Assembly: GCF_000004075.3 (NCBI RefSeq)
Contig: NC_026660.2
Coordinates: forward strand, 7,440,001 to 7,504,000
Source of the DNA: Cucumis sativus
Taxonomy: Eukaryota > Streptophyta > Magnoliopsida > Cucurbitales > Cucurbitaceae
DNA length: 64,000 nucleotides
Direction of reading: 5' to 3'
Shown here: one piece after another, positions 10,548 to 22,991 of the stretch
How positions within the stretch are numbered: position 1 is the first letter of the stretch
How the letters are laid out: the number at the start of each line of letters is the position of its first letter
Notes under the pieces: generated by a model
Told to the model about the DNA's origin: nothing
The model's input: only the letters and a program-made list of their open reading frames with translations
Databases searched by the model: none
Made by a program: the position numbers and the translations under genes

Positions 10548-13500
10548 CTATTTTACATCTTCAATATCTAGTTTCTCAACTTCACAAGAAAAACTAACAT
10601 TCGGTCGTTGGGAACACTGTCAAAAACAGAACTTTCAACGACTTAGTAAAGATAATCTCTATAGGATTAAAGTTGAAAATAGAAAACTTCTACTTGTAAA
10701 TGGAATACCGTGATTCTGCAATGAATGTTAAGCTCATAGTTCATTTGTTGAAGGCGGTCTTTGGCAGTTAACTCTGCTTCAGATGCTTTCCTACAAGCTT
10801 CTTTCACCTGGAAAAGTATTAAAAGAGAATAATAAAAATTGGCTGAGGACCATGGAGGCTTTTTGACCAAAAATATAAATTTAAAGTTCTCCCCGTCCAG
10901 TCCTGGTGTCATGATAAATTCCAACAATAGAAATCAAATAAGGTAATTGTTTCCTGTTTTTAGAATGAATAATTCTCCCACGATGATATTTACCAGGATA
11001 ATATGTGCATTACAGTAGCACACCATTAATCAAATGAAATACTGAAGTTTTGGAATAAAATGACTGCCAATCAATTAGCTTTAGCATGTAATACAAGAAC
11101 ATATCAAAAGTTTCATTGTTAGTTTATATATGATATAGAAATAGCTTAAATCAAGCCAACTTTCAGAGGAAAAGCATAAAAAAAATTAATATCTAATTTA
11201 AGCACTTACCTTATTTGAATGATGATATTCAGCATCCCCTTTTGCAACATCAGAATACTTTTCCAGGACACCGCGAAGATACGACAACTCTTTCATCAAA
11301 TCTGAAGCAACTTCTTCAGCATCTTGCAGTTGATTTCTAGAAAATTCAAATGCTCTTTCAGCATGAAGACGAAAAGAGGAACAGTTCAGACAATTGCAGA
11401 TTCCTCTGCATCCTCGTGTGCTTCGTTTTAGAATTCCCTTTCTATGATTTATGTGAATTCCTGGCAGAATACCTCCTTCTACAGAAGAGGAATTTGGTGC
11501 TAAGCTGTTTCTCTCATCGATATTAGCACCACCAGAAACACGATCTTTCAAACTTGTGCAGTCTTCTGAAGTGATTGGTGACTGTTCAGAGGTCATTCTG
11601 AATCCTTCTCCAATTAGAGTTTCATAACTAGCAGCAGGATACAATGGTAGCACTGCTTGATCATTCAAAAATGTTGCACCAGGCAATTGAGGGTCCGTTT
11701 TCAAATTACATTCATCCAACATCTCCTGCTCAGTGTGCAACGTTAAGTTTGGAGGTGATAGAAGTTTATCATCGACTCCAGCAGGCAATAAAACTTCATC
11801 TGTTTCACAATCTGTTTCTTTCTTACTAGTCAACACATGCATTGAAGGAGTATATGAGTTTCCGTCAACTGGCATGTTGCAAGATACCAAGCCTTCAGAT
11901 TTATCCTGGGAATTGTGAGAGTTTGAACTCGGTGGTTGCAAATTCATAGTTGGAAATTCTTTCTCTGGTACCGAACTGTTGATGTTTCCCGAGTCACCTG
12001 AAAAATATAAAAATTCATTAAAGATAATCTATAGCATTAGAAACAAGCATGACATTATGAAAGAAATATTATAATTGTGAGAGAGGATGCATACAGTTCT
12101 CTGGATTATCTTTGAAGAGATCCTCAAGGAATGGACGCATCCTTCGATAGCTAAATGAAAATTGGCTGTATTTTGACTTCAGTTGTACAAGTGGATTGCG
12201 AACCTAACGAGTTGTTAGATTTATTAGTAATACACAACAATGAAACAATAATTTGTTGATCAAATTGGATATCACTCTCAAGGCTGTAGAATATTCATGT
12301 CAAAATTATATTATGCACTCACTGAAAGTAATCGTGCATAAAGTTTAAATGAGGAAGCAGAAAAGCATAAAAATAATAAACCATTACGTGTATCTCACCA
12401 GTTTGTTTCTAACACAGGCGCCATTTTTCTTGTTACTCGCTGTAGCAATGCTACAATGATTTTCACCAACAGTAGAACTACCAAGTTTTCCATCCCTCCT
12501 TTCTTCATTCAATGGCCTATCAACAATGTTAGAATTTAATGATGACATCCTGAGTTCATTGAAATGACCGTCTCTTTTACTATCCTCTGAAACATGGGAC
12601 ATAACATTGTCTACTTCTGATACAAAAATGGATCCACTATCAAGCGTATCTATCCCGGGATTTTTTGATTGCTCTGTCAGCCCTTCGTCAAGAGATGAGG
12701 CACAAACTGCATTATCTTTTTTCAAACCAGAATCCTCTTTAATTGTATTCTGGCTATTGTTGAAACCGCCACCATTCTGAAAATTCGAAGTATCTCCATT
12801 ATCAGGAGGTGGTAAATTTAGCTTCGTAGTCTTACATGACATGCCGGAGGCAAAAATTGCATTCTTTACACAAGTGTCTGAACCAAGAAAAGATGAGCCC
12901 TTGACATGATTACGCAGATCAGATTCATTATTCAACTTCTTCACCAAATTGTTCTCACTTTTTGACTTTGGATCAACTTGTAGCTTGTCTGTAGTAGATT
13001 AACAATAGAAATAAGTATAGTCCTAAAAACAAACCTGGATAGAAAATAATAAATGTAGTGGGCACAGAAGTTACAATTGTCGTTATCCATCAAAAAGGGT
13101 AGCAATCTTTTGTAGGCAATAGAGCCAGGAGCCTTGAATAAGTTTCGTTTAGAACATGGTTTGAGCACCTAATTCATAATTTCAAGACCCAAATTAGACC
13201 AACATGAACAAAAGAATATCAAGAATCATACAAATGGCGATCGCTAAACAAAAATATAAACTTATAGTTATAATTATAACCCCACGAGACCTATTAAATA
13301 AAACAACAGGACTACATTTGCAAGAAATCAGCACAAAAGACAAATAAAACCAAGCCAATTGTGAAATATTCAACTTAAGAAGATATTCACCGATCCGGTT
13401 CTAGCAACAGAGTCAAATCTACAGTCAGATTTCACACAAGTATCTCCCAAAACACCTCCATTACTTGATCGAGGACAACCACTTGAAGAAGCCGACACAA

Positions 13501-13891
13501 AACCCCGAGTCAGAATATCCACATCAGGAGGAGTAGAGTGCACCGGTTCCTCACTCTTCCCATTACATCGCCGACCCTCATCGCATTCAACATGTGTATT
13601 ACCGACTCCACCGTCTTCATTCGAACAAGTTCCATTCACGGTTATTAGCCTTTCTCTATCGCTAATCGGCTCTCTGGATGACACCGAGGAGTGATTCTGT
13701 AAATTGGGGGAGAATACTCGCTTGATGCGTATATCTTTGGCAAAAAAATTGGAAGCATGTTCTTCCGGGTGCGGTTGGGGGAGAGTAGTCTTAGGTCTTT
13801 TGCAAGGTAAGTGGAATCCAGCTTGTAGAGCTCGGGGTTGATGAACAACGGAGGAGCGTTTGGAAGGCATAGTGCGAAGCTTTGATTCCAT
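10548..13891 (-). CDS. Conserved plant protein of unknown function, CX3CXCX2C motif and coiled coil (7 exons)
   Basis: Exons, in transcript order: 13891-13391, 13168-13075, 12988-12399, 12203-12095, 11997-11210, 10807-10709, 10616-10548. All junctions have GT donors and AG acceptors and the phases join cleanly, giving 2250 nt (749 aa plus stop). Conserved-looking islands are: a basic KRPK cluster (residues 31-34, possible nuclear signal); VLKPCSKRNLFKAPGS (168-183); a basic aromatic segment around QLKSKYSQFSFSYRRMRPF (402-420); GILKRSTRGCRGICNCLNC (619-637), whose cysteines at 628, 632, 634 and 637 form CX3CXCX2C; and an Ala/Glu-rich coiled coil (about 645-727). The long linkers are Ser/Asn-rich and look disordered. 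I recognise the pattern as that of uncharacterised angiosperm proteins but know no function. A nuclear, possibly metal-binding or scaffold role is inference. The second exon's donor (T|GTAACT) was chosen by phase; the last exon is the least certain. Confidence 0.85.
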
Positions 13892-13940
13892 GGAGAGTTC
13901 TTGGAATCGATGGAGAGAGAGAGAGAAGGGAGAGAAAGGA

Positions 13941-14019
13941 GGCGGGAAGAAGAGAAAATGGCGGGAAGCTTAGAGAAAAAGGCGATGCGTTTGTTTATAT
14001 ATGCGTGAAATTGGCGGGC
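13941..14019 (-). promoter_or_regulatory. Promoter of the seven-exon gene: TATA box and three E2F-like sites
   Basis: Upstream of the ATG at 13891, the minus strand carries TATATAAAC (13993-14001). GGCGGGAA occurs twice (13941-13948 and 13960-13967), and ATTGGCGGGC at 14010-14019 fits the plant E2F consensus WTTSSCSS. The first two lie in the probable 5' UTR and the third just upstream of the TATA box. Such clusters are typical of S-phase-regulated genes; binding is inferred. Confidence 0.55.
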
Positions 14020-16597
14020 ATTGATAATTCAGTATTGGGCCGGGTCGAAATAAGTTCAGGCCCATGTCCAACGTGATAAATTGCTAAACCTTCATAGTAA
14101 GCCGTTAGAGTGCGTTTGGCCTAAGAACGTTCGAAATCAAATGTTTGAGAATAAAACTATCCTTAGTTATTTGATGGAGTTCTCATGTCTCTGCAACAAT
14201 TGATAATATGTTTTTTTTTTATCAACCTTACAATCTAAATTTGTCCTGAATAAAATATTTAATTAATTTCTTTTTGTATTTTGTACATATAATTTAATTT
14301 CTTAATTTATCCATTTTTACAACAATAATATAAAAACAAAAAGTTTAACATTCAATAACAATAATTCTGATTCATTAACGTGAATGGCCTAACTAGGATT
14401 ATTACAAAATATAACAAGTTATATAAGATCGGATGAAGTTTACAAAAGTTTCAGTTAAGCAGAATATTTAAAAGTATCTAATAGCTAGCTTTCAAAATAA
14501 TCATAGCAAAATAGTCGTATAAAAACAAAAGTCAAATAGAGTTACATTTAACTATGGTTGTGTTTCTATGAATATCTAAACTACTTTTATCAAAAGAGTT
14601 TAAATAAAATAAAAGGTTAAACATTTTTTATTAAGTCAATACTAATAAGTATTAAGTTTTCTTGTTAAAAGTGACAAATTTTTTTTTAAAAAAATGCATA
14701 TTTAAATCTTATCTTGTAGGTCAGGTATAAGATACTCCTAAATTTTAAAATTATGTATAATCATATATTTTAAATTTTAATTATGTATAATTGTGTATTT
14801 GATAACTATGTGTAAAATTAAGCTTTTGCCATTTATTTTCCATCAAGTTTTACTACGAAAGAGGATTAATATTCTTTCACATGTAAAAAAATTATAAAAC
14901 AATGATAGAAAAAAAAATTATAATATGTTTATTTTTGTTGTTTGAACAAAATTGTATAATTTTCTATTTTTTATTTGAGTAATAATTTTTTTTATTTGTT
15001 TACATATACACCAAAAAAAAAAAATGTATGTATTTACAAACCAACAATAGATTACATTAACTATTTTCACTCCAAAAAAATCTTATTTAATACAAAATAT
15101 TATAAAGAAAATTTTAATATTTGGAGTCAAATCAACTCAAATTATTGAAATATTTAATTTATTTGACTTGTCAACAAAAAAAATTACAGTAATAATTTTG
15201 AATTAGAAGTGAAACTACTGGTTTAAATTTTGAGAACTAAAATTAATTCTTTTTAAAAACCATGAATTTAATCCACATGTTAAGTCAATTATTTTACATC
15301 GTGTGCCAAACATGGTGCCAAGCCCACCTAATTTCAAGCCACGAGCCGAATAGCTCCTTACCGTTTGGAAGGTGCATAAATTTTGGAAATGTGCATGAAT
15401 GACATTTGGGTAGAAAAAAAAAAATAATTATAATTGATAACTAATTGAGAAATAATAATTAAGAATATGTAGTAATATATTTTTTTTAATTACAAATATA
15501 GTAAAACCATCGCTGATAGACTCGTATGATCTATCAGTGATAAAACAATATTTACAATATAGTCTATAAGTGATAGACTTGTATCACTGATAGAATTTGC
15601 CAAATCTTGCTATATTTACAAATTTTTAAAAATGTTGTTACATACTTATTTATTTTGAATCTAATTACTAAATTTGCTACTATTCCAAAAGTATAATATG
15701 ATGTACATTACAAACATAAAATAATTGCATATATATAAATAGCATAAATAAAAATTGATAAAAGATTAAAAAAATCACACCTACCTACCATTTCAAAGGT
15801 TTTTAATCGACTTCTATGAATGATAGTCACTTAAATTTAAGCAAACTCGAAAGTTTAAAATATTTTATCAATTGATTTTTATCCGTGCATCGTATTTTCA
15901 GTTTATTTTCAAAATTGGGCTATTTTCTATCATTTTCCTTAAAGTTTTGACACTTTTTTCGTAAATTTTGGTTGATAGTTTTACGAAGAATTATATTAGA
16001 AATGGTAAAAAAACAATAAATATAAAAAATATTTTAATACCGTAAAAGTAAACATAAGTCAATTGATATAAAAGTATTTGGAGGATGAATTTATTTTTCA
16101 CTATGTATGAAAGGGTTGTAAATTTTATTATTTAGAATAAAGAAAAAAATATTGGACCTAAAACTAAAAGTAATAAAATATTAAAATACAAAGGATAAAT
16201 TAGTAATTTTACTCCAAGTATTTACAATATTTCTTTTAAATTTCCTCAAATGTAAGAGATAATATATTTAAATCTCCAATTAGGTGTTCTGCCTCGCGAT
16301 TGTCCATACATTGCCCACTCTATTCAATTCCCTACTAAATGCAATAACCTCATGCATAACTTTCTTTTTTTTATTCAGAACATACTATAAGATTCGTTCA
16401 TATATTTTATTTTATGTTACATCAACTAGATTTACACCATTTGAATTTGAATATAATCAACGATATACGACATATGTGTATAGATACTTTTGAAAAACTC
16501 CTATAGATATTCATCAATGATATAGTTTACCTAATTAAAATATTACCTTTTTGACCTAAATGTTGTTTATTTGATTTTTTAAAATAATAAAAATAAA
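14020..16597. other. AT-rich intergenic region with a decayed interspersed repeat
   Basis: No gene seen. At 15505-15605 there are several copies, in both orientations, of words such as 'ctatcagtgatag' and 'tatcactgataga'. This resembles a decayed inverted-repeat (MITE-like) element, and similar words recur near 62430. The rest is AT-rich with homopolymer runs. Confidence 0.5.
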
Positions 16598-17977
16598 TCA
16601 CCCACTAATTTTATCAATATTTGCAACAAAAGATTTGAGATTGGAGGATGATGTACCATCTTCACCAATAGCTTGTGAGGCTAGTTTTTTCCACTTTTTG
16701 GCATTTTCCATAATTATCTCTGTCCTTTGTTCATCATCTCTTGATCTTCCCATGATCAACTCCAAACACTTCCTGATTTCTTCCTTCCCTACAATTCCTT
16801 CTAAATTAGCCTTCACTCTCACTCCCACCTTCCACACATCTTCCACAAGCTTAGCATTAGTAGGTTGATCTACTTGTTGAGGAAAAGCCACCATTGGCAA
16901 CCCATAATTCAAGCTTTCTAACGTTGAATTCCAACCACAATGACTCACAAAACAACCTAATGAAGGATGTTTCAGTACTTCAATTTGTCTACACCAACTC
17001 ACAATCTTCCCTTGCCCTTCTAGTAATAAATTACAGCATTCATCTTTCCCAGCTTCCTTTTGATCTACACCGATCATTACCCATAAAAATGTAAACCCAC
17101 TTTCCAACAAAGCATGCAAAATTTCCTCCTTTTGTGTATTACTCAATACATAAATAGATCCAAAAGAAATGTAAACCACGGAAGAATTTGGTTTAGAGTT
17201 CAACCACTCAATACAATCATCATGATCAATATCATTACCATCGAATGATGGCGACGAATCAAAATTAGGAATCAAGGGTCCAATTCCCAACATCTTTAAC
17301 CCATCAATTGCTAATTCCAAGGCTTGGACCTCAAGGGCATCAAAAGTGTTGACTAGTACTACTTTTGGTTTACTTTTTTGGTCAAGGAGTACTTCAATTT
17401 GTTGTTTGAGAAAAGGAAGAAGATGAGCATGAGGGCTTGAAGGGGAAAGTAGAGATGGCATGTCATTAGTAGAAAGCAAAGGCAAACCTTGTAATTTTTG
17501 GTTAGGAATTGTATCACCATAGCCATAAAAGTAATAGTAATACAAAACTAAAAGGGTAGCTGGTTGAACAAAAAGAAGAGCCGATGGGAAGTGAAAAGAA
17601 GTGGCTATATCAGCAACCCAATGGAACAAAAGGGAGTAAATTACAAAAGTGAAAGGGTTATGAGACTGTTGGTTTGAAATGAATAGATTTGTGAGAGATC
17701 GAGAGCCATGAAGCTTAAGACTGTCGAAGAATTGGGTGATGTTGCCAGTGGATTTGTTGGGGGTTGTTTGTTCATCAGAGCCATCAGAGAGAGTAGTGAA
17801 AGATAACAAGGTGGTGGGTTTTTTGTTGGTGATGGTAGTGATTTTGTGGCTTCCAAGAACGGTGGTGGCAAAGGTGACATGATGACCTAAGTCTGTGAGA
17901 CGACGAGCTAATTCAAGGGAAGGGTTTATGTGGCCATGAACAGGGAAACATACAATGAGGAAATGGTGGTTTCTCAT
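16598..17977 (-). CDS. UDP-glycosyltransferase, UGT75-like (group L)
   Basis: An intronless 459-aa enzyme of normal family length (GT-B fold, family GT1). UGTs move a sugar, usually glucose from UDP-glucose, onto small acceptors in the cytosol. The N-terminal acceptor domain begins HFLIVCFPVHGHINPSLEL with the catalytic His at residue 16. The 44-residue PSPG box runs from W328 to Q371 (WCRQIEVLKHPSLGCF...HCGWNS...VDQ), with the terminal Gln usually associated with UDP-glucose use. The usual activating Asp after the first domain's beta strand is Ser here (FVIYSLLFHW), as I recall being common in UGT75 proteins. Overall it resembles UGT75B1 and annotated 'crocetin glucosyltransferase-like' proteins, but the acceptor cannot be read from sequence. 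It is the nearest paralogue of the gene at 20234-21628, on the same strand. Confidence 0.95.
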   Translation of the reverse strand: MRNHHFLIVCFPVHGHINPSLELARRLTDLGHHVTFATTVLGSHKITTITNKKPTTLLSFTTLSDGSDEQTTPNKSTGNITQFFDSLKLHGSRSLTNLFISNQQSHNPFTFVIYSLLFHWVADIATSFHFPSALLFVQPATLLVLYYYYFYGYGDTIPNQKLQGLPLLSTNDMPSLLSPSSPHAHLLPFLKQQIEVLLDQKSKPKVVLVNTFDALEVQALELAIDGLKMLGIGPLIPNFDSSPSFDGNDIDHDDCIEWLNSKPNSSVVYISFGSIYVLSNTQKEEILHALLESGFTFLWVMIGVDQKEAGKDECCNLLLEGQGKIVSWCRQIEVLKHPSLGCFVSHCGWNSTLESLNYGLPMVAFPQQVDQPTNAKLVEDVWKVGVRVKANLEGIVGKEEIRKCLELIMGRSRDDEQRTEIIMENAKKWKKLASQAIGEDGTSSSNLKSFVANIDKISG

Positions 17978-18013
17978 CTTTGTAAAACGCTATTTGATCT
18001 TCAATCTTAATAG

Positions 18014-18023
18014 TCTTATATAG
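18014..18023 (-). promoter_or_regulatory. Probable TATA box of the first UGT gene
   Basis: CTATATAAGA on the minus strand, about 37-46 bp upstream of the ATG at 17977, implies a very short 5' UTR. The region also holds a direct repeat of 'atcttcaatcttaa'. Confidence 0.5.
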
Positions 18024-20233
18024 TTAGGTCTTGTTTTTATCTTCAATCTTAAGGTGGTAGCTACCCTTGTATGATATTAATGATATGATATTGTCCATTT
18101 TTAGTAAAAATCACCTCATGCCCATTTTACCTTTAGTTTTATATATAAAACACGTTTTATATCATTCGAGATAGCCGTCGTTTTTTATATACTCATGATC
18201 ATTCATTTATTTAGTCCAGTTTTGAATTGTGAACTCTTTTTCAATTGTTCTGAAAATTGACTTGTAAATAATATACAACATAGATTGGGAAGGCGTTTTA
18301 GACCCTCAACTTATCTTAGGTCTAGTGAACTATTATAGCTCACTTAATATATGAGTTTATCATTTAAATATAGTGTAATAGAAGATTGGTAATTTGGAGG
18401 TCTTATATTCAAACATATATATATAATTAAATTTACTTCACCCACTAGCTTAAGCTTTTATGAATCTTTTCTCATTTATAATCTAAAGAGCAAAATAGTT
18501 TACACTCCAAATAACAAATATTTAATCGTTAGAAATTGTAAAGTGACTAATTGTTATGGAATCTAGAAAAAACCCAAATTCATATATTATATTTCTTTAA
18601 ACATATGTGAAAACCTTTTATAAAAAGGAATTGTTCTTCTAAAGAAAAACTCATGAATAACATTTATGTTAGATGATAATAACTTTAACGTAGAAATAAG
18701 ATAAACGTGTAAATTTAGAATAAAAAAATTAATGCACACAAATAAAGACATTTCCTTTTTGATTAATTGTAATTAAACATGAACACAGTGAGGTTTTTAA
18801 AGAAATTAAAATTGGTGTCAAAATCATTATCCTATGGGCATGAAAGATACCCCAAGCCCCAAGGCCCACGTTGAGACAAAAATAAATGAGTGAAATAAAT
18901 AAATTTAAAGCTATGATGGGGCTAACTTTATTTCAATAATTTATAAACAGCATTTGGTTCATTTGAATCTACCAAATATTGCAAATGTAATTAACTCAAT
19001 GCTTCAAAGATATTCAATATCCACCGTCAAACAACTTGCAAAATGGGGCCACGGTGTTTGAGCTGTCCATTCAACATTGATGTGATGCTATCCAAAATAA
19101 ATCACATTAAATCAAAAATGTGGATGGCAATTATTTGAAAGAAAGAAAAAGAATTGGTATTTCTTTAGCTAGCAATCGAAAATCTCTTTATTCCATAACA
19201 AAGCATACGTATGTGATCATCTTCTATGTGGTATAAAGAAATTTCAATTTTTAAGTGCGACTTCAAAATAAAAACGACAACAAAGATGATTATAATCCCT
19301 TGACAAACTTTGTCAATTTAGATTTCCAAATATTGAAAAAAAATTATAAATTAGGATTATGAAAACAATGTTTACCAAACTTTAACTCATCACAATTCAA
19401 ATACTCTCATCATAAATTACTAAACTATTGTAAATATTATGATAATATATGTTAAAAAGATTTTCATTCTTAATGTATGGTGTCAACTAACAATTTATAT
19501 AACACATGTTAGTCTTAGTGTAAGTCACTTCATCTTAACATTTTGTCTATAAATAGGGATGTTTAGTTAGTTTGTAAGTGACATACGTAGACTAATATTT
19601 CAAATAAATTGAATTACATTACTTATATATTTTATTTAGTGTGACATTATATTTATAGTTAAATAATTAAAGTGTATAAAAATAAATATTTTAAATATAG
19701 CAAAGTGTATTTTATTTATTTTTAAATTATAGATAACATAGCAATAATAATGAAGTGTATAACCAACCAAGTTTATTTTGTAATAACTAAAACAAATTTT
19801 TTATATTTGTAATTTTTTTTAAACGTTGGTAAATATACAAATATTGTTTTAGGGATAGAATTTTACGAATTTGTATAAACTTTTATTTTTTTAAAATATT
19901 ACTATATACCTTAATATTTTTAATCTATTTACAAATATTGCTTTTTTAGTTTGGTAACGTCGTTTTTTCTTGAAAAATGGTCCCAAAAATATGTTATTAA
20001 AGATGAGCCATTTGGAAGAAATGAAAACTTGGCTCTCCTCCCAATGTCAATTTATCCTGAAAGTCCTTTTCATTTTCTTAATTAATCAACAATTTCAAAA
20101 TTTTAATCTGTGTACTATATATATATTTTTATTTGAAATGGGTTTTCATACTAAAAATCAAAATACATTATCCACTACAAATACATAATTCAAACTTCTT
20201 TATCGAAGAAAATTTAGAGAAAATAAAAGTTCA
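18024..20233. other. Intergenic spacer within the UGT cluster
   Basis: AT-rich and without a recognisable gene or well-preserved element. Its right end probably contains the 3' UTR of the UGT gene ending at 20234. Confidence 0.5.
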
Positions 20234-21628
20234 TCAAGAATCTGCCAACTCATCACCCACGTCAATCTCATCGACAAAGTTGGCAAGATTCAAAATTGAG
20301 GATCCACCTTCATCCATAGCCTCCCAAGCCAGTTTTTTCCACTTCTCAACATTCTTCTCAGTCTCTTCTCTTTCTCCATTGATATATTTCCTATTCATTA
20401 CCAAATCCAAACATCTCCTAATTTCTTCCCTCTCCACAATTCCTTCTAAATTACCCTTCACTCTCACTCCCATCTTCCACACATCTTCAACAAGCTTTGC
20501 ATTAGTAGGTTGATCTACTTGTTGAGGAAAAGCCACCATTGGCAACCCAAAACTCAAGCTTTCTAATGTTGAATTCCAACCACAATGACTCATAAAGCAA
20601 CCCAATGAAGGATGTTTCAATACTTCAATTTGTCTGCACCAACTCACAATTTTCCCTTTCCCTTCCACTAATTCCTTCCATTTCTCTTCATCTTCATCGC
20701 TTTTTGATCTCATTACCCACAGAAATGGATACCCACTTTCGAATAAACCATACAAAATCTCCTCTTCTTGTTCTTTAGACAAAACACATATTGACCCAAA
20801 AGATAAATAAACAACCGAACAATTTGACTTCGAATTCAACCATTCCATGTAATAATCTTCATTTGATACTTGAAATAAATCACCACGAAATTGACTAATC
20901 AAAGGTCCAATCGCTATCATTTCCAACTCATGAATGGCTCTCAAGGCTTCATTTTCTAGAGCATGAAACGTGTTGACTAATACTTTTATTGGTTGTTTTT
21001 GTTGACCAAGAAACTCCATTTGTTCTCTCATCCAAGGAATAATGAATGCATGTTGGCCAGAAGGAGAGAAAAAAGAAGGCATTTCATGACTTTTAAACAA
21101 TAATGGCAAACCTGGCAATTCTATGGACAAAGACGAAGGGCCATCATTTTGGAGTTTGTTGGTAATTTCATCCTCAAAGCCATGAAAATAATAATAATAC
21201 AACGCCAAAACTGTGGCTGGTTGAGCTGAGAATAGAGCTGAAGGGATATTAAAAGAAGTGGCGACATCAGCTGCCCAATTTAGAAGGAGGCTGTAGATCA
21301 CAAAAGTGAAGGGGCGACGATGGCGGTCACGGAATGAAGTGATAAGATCGGTAAGCGATTGAGAACCGCATCGTTTGAGCTCGGAAAAGAAGTGGTTGAA
21401 GTCGGAGGTTTTGTGATTTTCGTCGTCAAAACCGTCGGAGAAGGTGGCGAAAGATAGGGTAGATGGTGAAGAGATTTGTTGGGTTATTTTCATACGACGA
21501 CTGGCGGTGACGGTGGTGGCGAAGGTGACTTCAATGTTTAGGGATGTGAGTTTGTTGGCGAGTTGAAGGGAAGGGTTTATGTATCCTTGAGAGGGGAAAC
21601 ATACAATAAGAAAATGGTGGTTTCTCAT
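20234..21628 (-). CDS. UDP-glycosyltransferase, UGT75-like, with catalytic His replaced by Tyr
   Basis: Intronless, 464 aa from the Met in MRNHHFLIVCFPSQGYINPS. The frame stays open upstream to 21739, but a TATA box lies inside that extension and the first paralogue starts at the same MRNHH, so 21628 is the preferred start. The PSPG box (W330-Q373) is intact, with HCGWNS, the acidic residue and the terminal Gln. At residue 16, where UGTs need the His base (GHINPS in the neighbour), this protein has Tyr (GYINPS; codon TAC against CAC). Known UGTs largely lose activity without that His, so the protein may be inactive, altered in mechanism or regulatory; this is inference. The frame is otherwise fully open and the rest of the protein is well conserved, which argues against a plain old pseudogene. 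Confidence 0.93.
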   Translation of the reverse strand: MRNHHFLIVCFPSQGYINPSLQLANKLTSLNIEVTFATTVTASRRMKITQQISSPSTLSFATFSDGFDDENHKTSDFNHFFSELKRCGSQSLTDLITSFRDRHRRPFTFVIYSLLLNWAADVATSFNIPSALFSAQPATVLALYYYYFHGFEDEITNKLQNDGPSSLSIELPGLPLLFKSHEMPSFFSPSGQHAFIIPWMREQMEFLGQQKQPIKVLVNTFHALENEALRAIHELEMIAIGPLISQFRGDLFQVSNEDYYMEWLNSKSNCSVVYLSFGSICVLSKEQEEEILYGLFESGYPFLWVMRSKSDEDEEKWKELVEGKGKIVSWCRQIEVLKHPSLGCFMSHCGWNSTLESLSFGLPMVAFPQQVDQPTNAKLVEDVWKMGVRVKGNLEGIVEREEIRRCLDLVMNRKYINGEREETEKNVEKWKKLAWEAMDEGGSSILNLANFVDEIDVGDELADS

Positions 21629-21694
21629 GATGACTCTTTTCGAAAACCACTTATATGAGAAGATGGGATTAAATATGTTGTTTTTTTCTGGCTC

Positions 21695-21704
21695 TTTTTT
21701 ATAG
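21695..21704 (-). promoter_or_regulatory. Probable TATA box of the second UGT gene
   Basis: TATAAAAAAG on the minus strand, 67-76 bp upstream of the ATG at 21628. Its position argues that the in-frame upstream ATG at 21739 is not used. Confidence 0.5.
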
Positions 21705-22991
21705 ATCATAAGAAGTATGAGGAGAGGTTTCTTTGACAATTCAATATTTGAAAAAGCATGCTTAGATTGAAAACTATGAACATGAACATGAAATACAAAT
21801 AGTCTATTATTTAGATTTAAGAGATATTTATGTTTGATAATAATAATTGAGTTGGAAAATCACTCGCTATATATTTTCACTCTAAATTTTTCGATTTGTT
21901 ATCTTTGTTATTGTAAGAAATGGGTAAAAACATGCTTAATTTAAAAAAGAAAAAAGAAAAAAGAAAATTCAACTTAGATCGAGGTTAGATGTTGAAATTT
22001 CATTGAGTGAAGTAAATAAAGTTCTTTTAGTATTTAAGCAGTAGTTTAACTACTATAGTTAATATGAAACAGAACTCATGAAATGAATTTGCATATGAGT
22101 ACTAGTTTTTTTTTTTTTTTTTTTTTTTTTGCATAACAATAGTGATGGTTTTCAAATAAATCTAGACATAAAAATATGTAATTTATAACACGAGCTGTGT
22201 CATCCTATGTTATTTTGTATACTTAATTTACCTTTATGCTTGTATTAAAAGTTTAAATATATATCTTTAATATCAAGATTACTATATTTTTTTTCTTTAT
22301 CCATATGTCACACATCTTATCTCACCAAGTATATGGTGACCAAGTTTCATTGAAATGGCCCAAAAGTGGTATTATGGGCTTTAGGTGAGTTTTGAGCTTC
22401 TTCACACATTCACATTTTCAAAAGTGATACAAATTAATTTTCATGGTTATTATTAGTTACTAACTATCAAAACATGAAAATATTCCATACATTACTTTTC
22501 CACTCTTATCCAACCAAATCATAAGGTATTAATAATTTCGTTTGAGAAGAAAATCCAGAAAAGAAAGTCCTATATGGTGTTCTCTTTCAATAAACATATC
22601 ATATTTATGATAACAAAAATATAAATGGATACTTTTACCATTAGTCCAACCCCAAATGGTTAACAAACTAACTGTTTGTAATTTAAACATAAATACACTT
22701 TTCTTATATAAATTGAAACCTATTTTATTTAAATACATAAATACTATAGGTTTGTAAGTTATATAGGTTTGTTGTGGCCTATGAGGCCACGTCCTTGAAA
22801 ATCATGACCACAATAGGACCTTTCAAATAGAAAAATTGAATCAAAACTACAACTCCCAAATGAAATGCGTCACATAAACATGTATGAATTTCGTCATAGC
22901 AAATGTCATTCCTAATTCCTAAACTATCCAATCAACTTTCCTATTAAATACGAACCTCACACACCTTACATTTTCTATCCTAATCCACAGT
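21705..22991. other. Divergent intergenic region between UGT genes, with T25 run
   Basis: The shared upstream region of the divergent UGT genes. It contains an uninterrupted run of 25 T at 22106-22130. A weak TATA-like 'cctattaaatac' lies about 45 bp before the ATG at 22992. No other gene seen. Confidence 0.5.
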
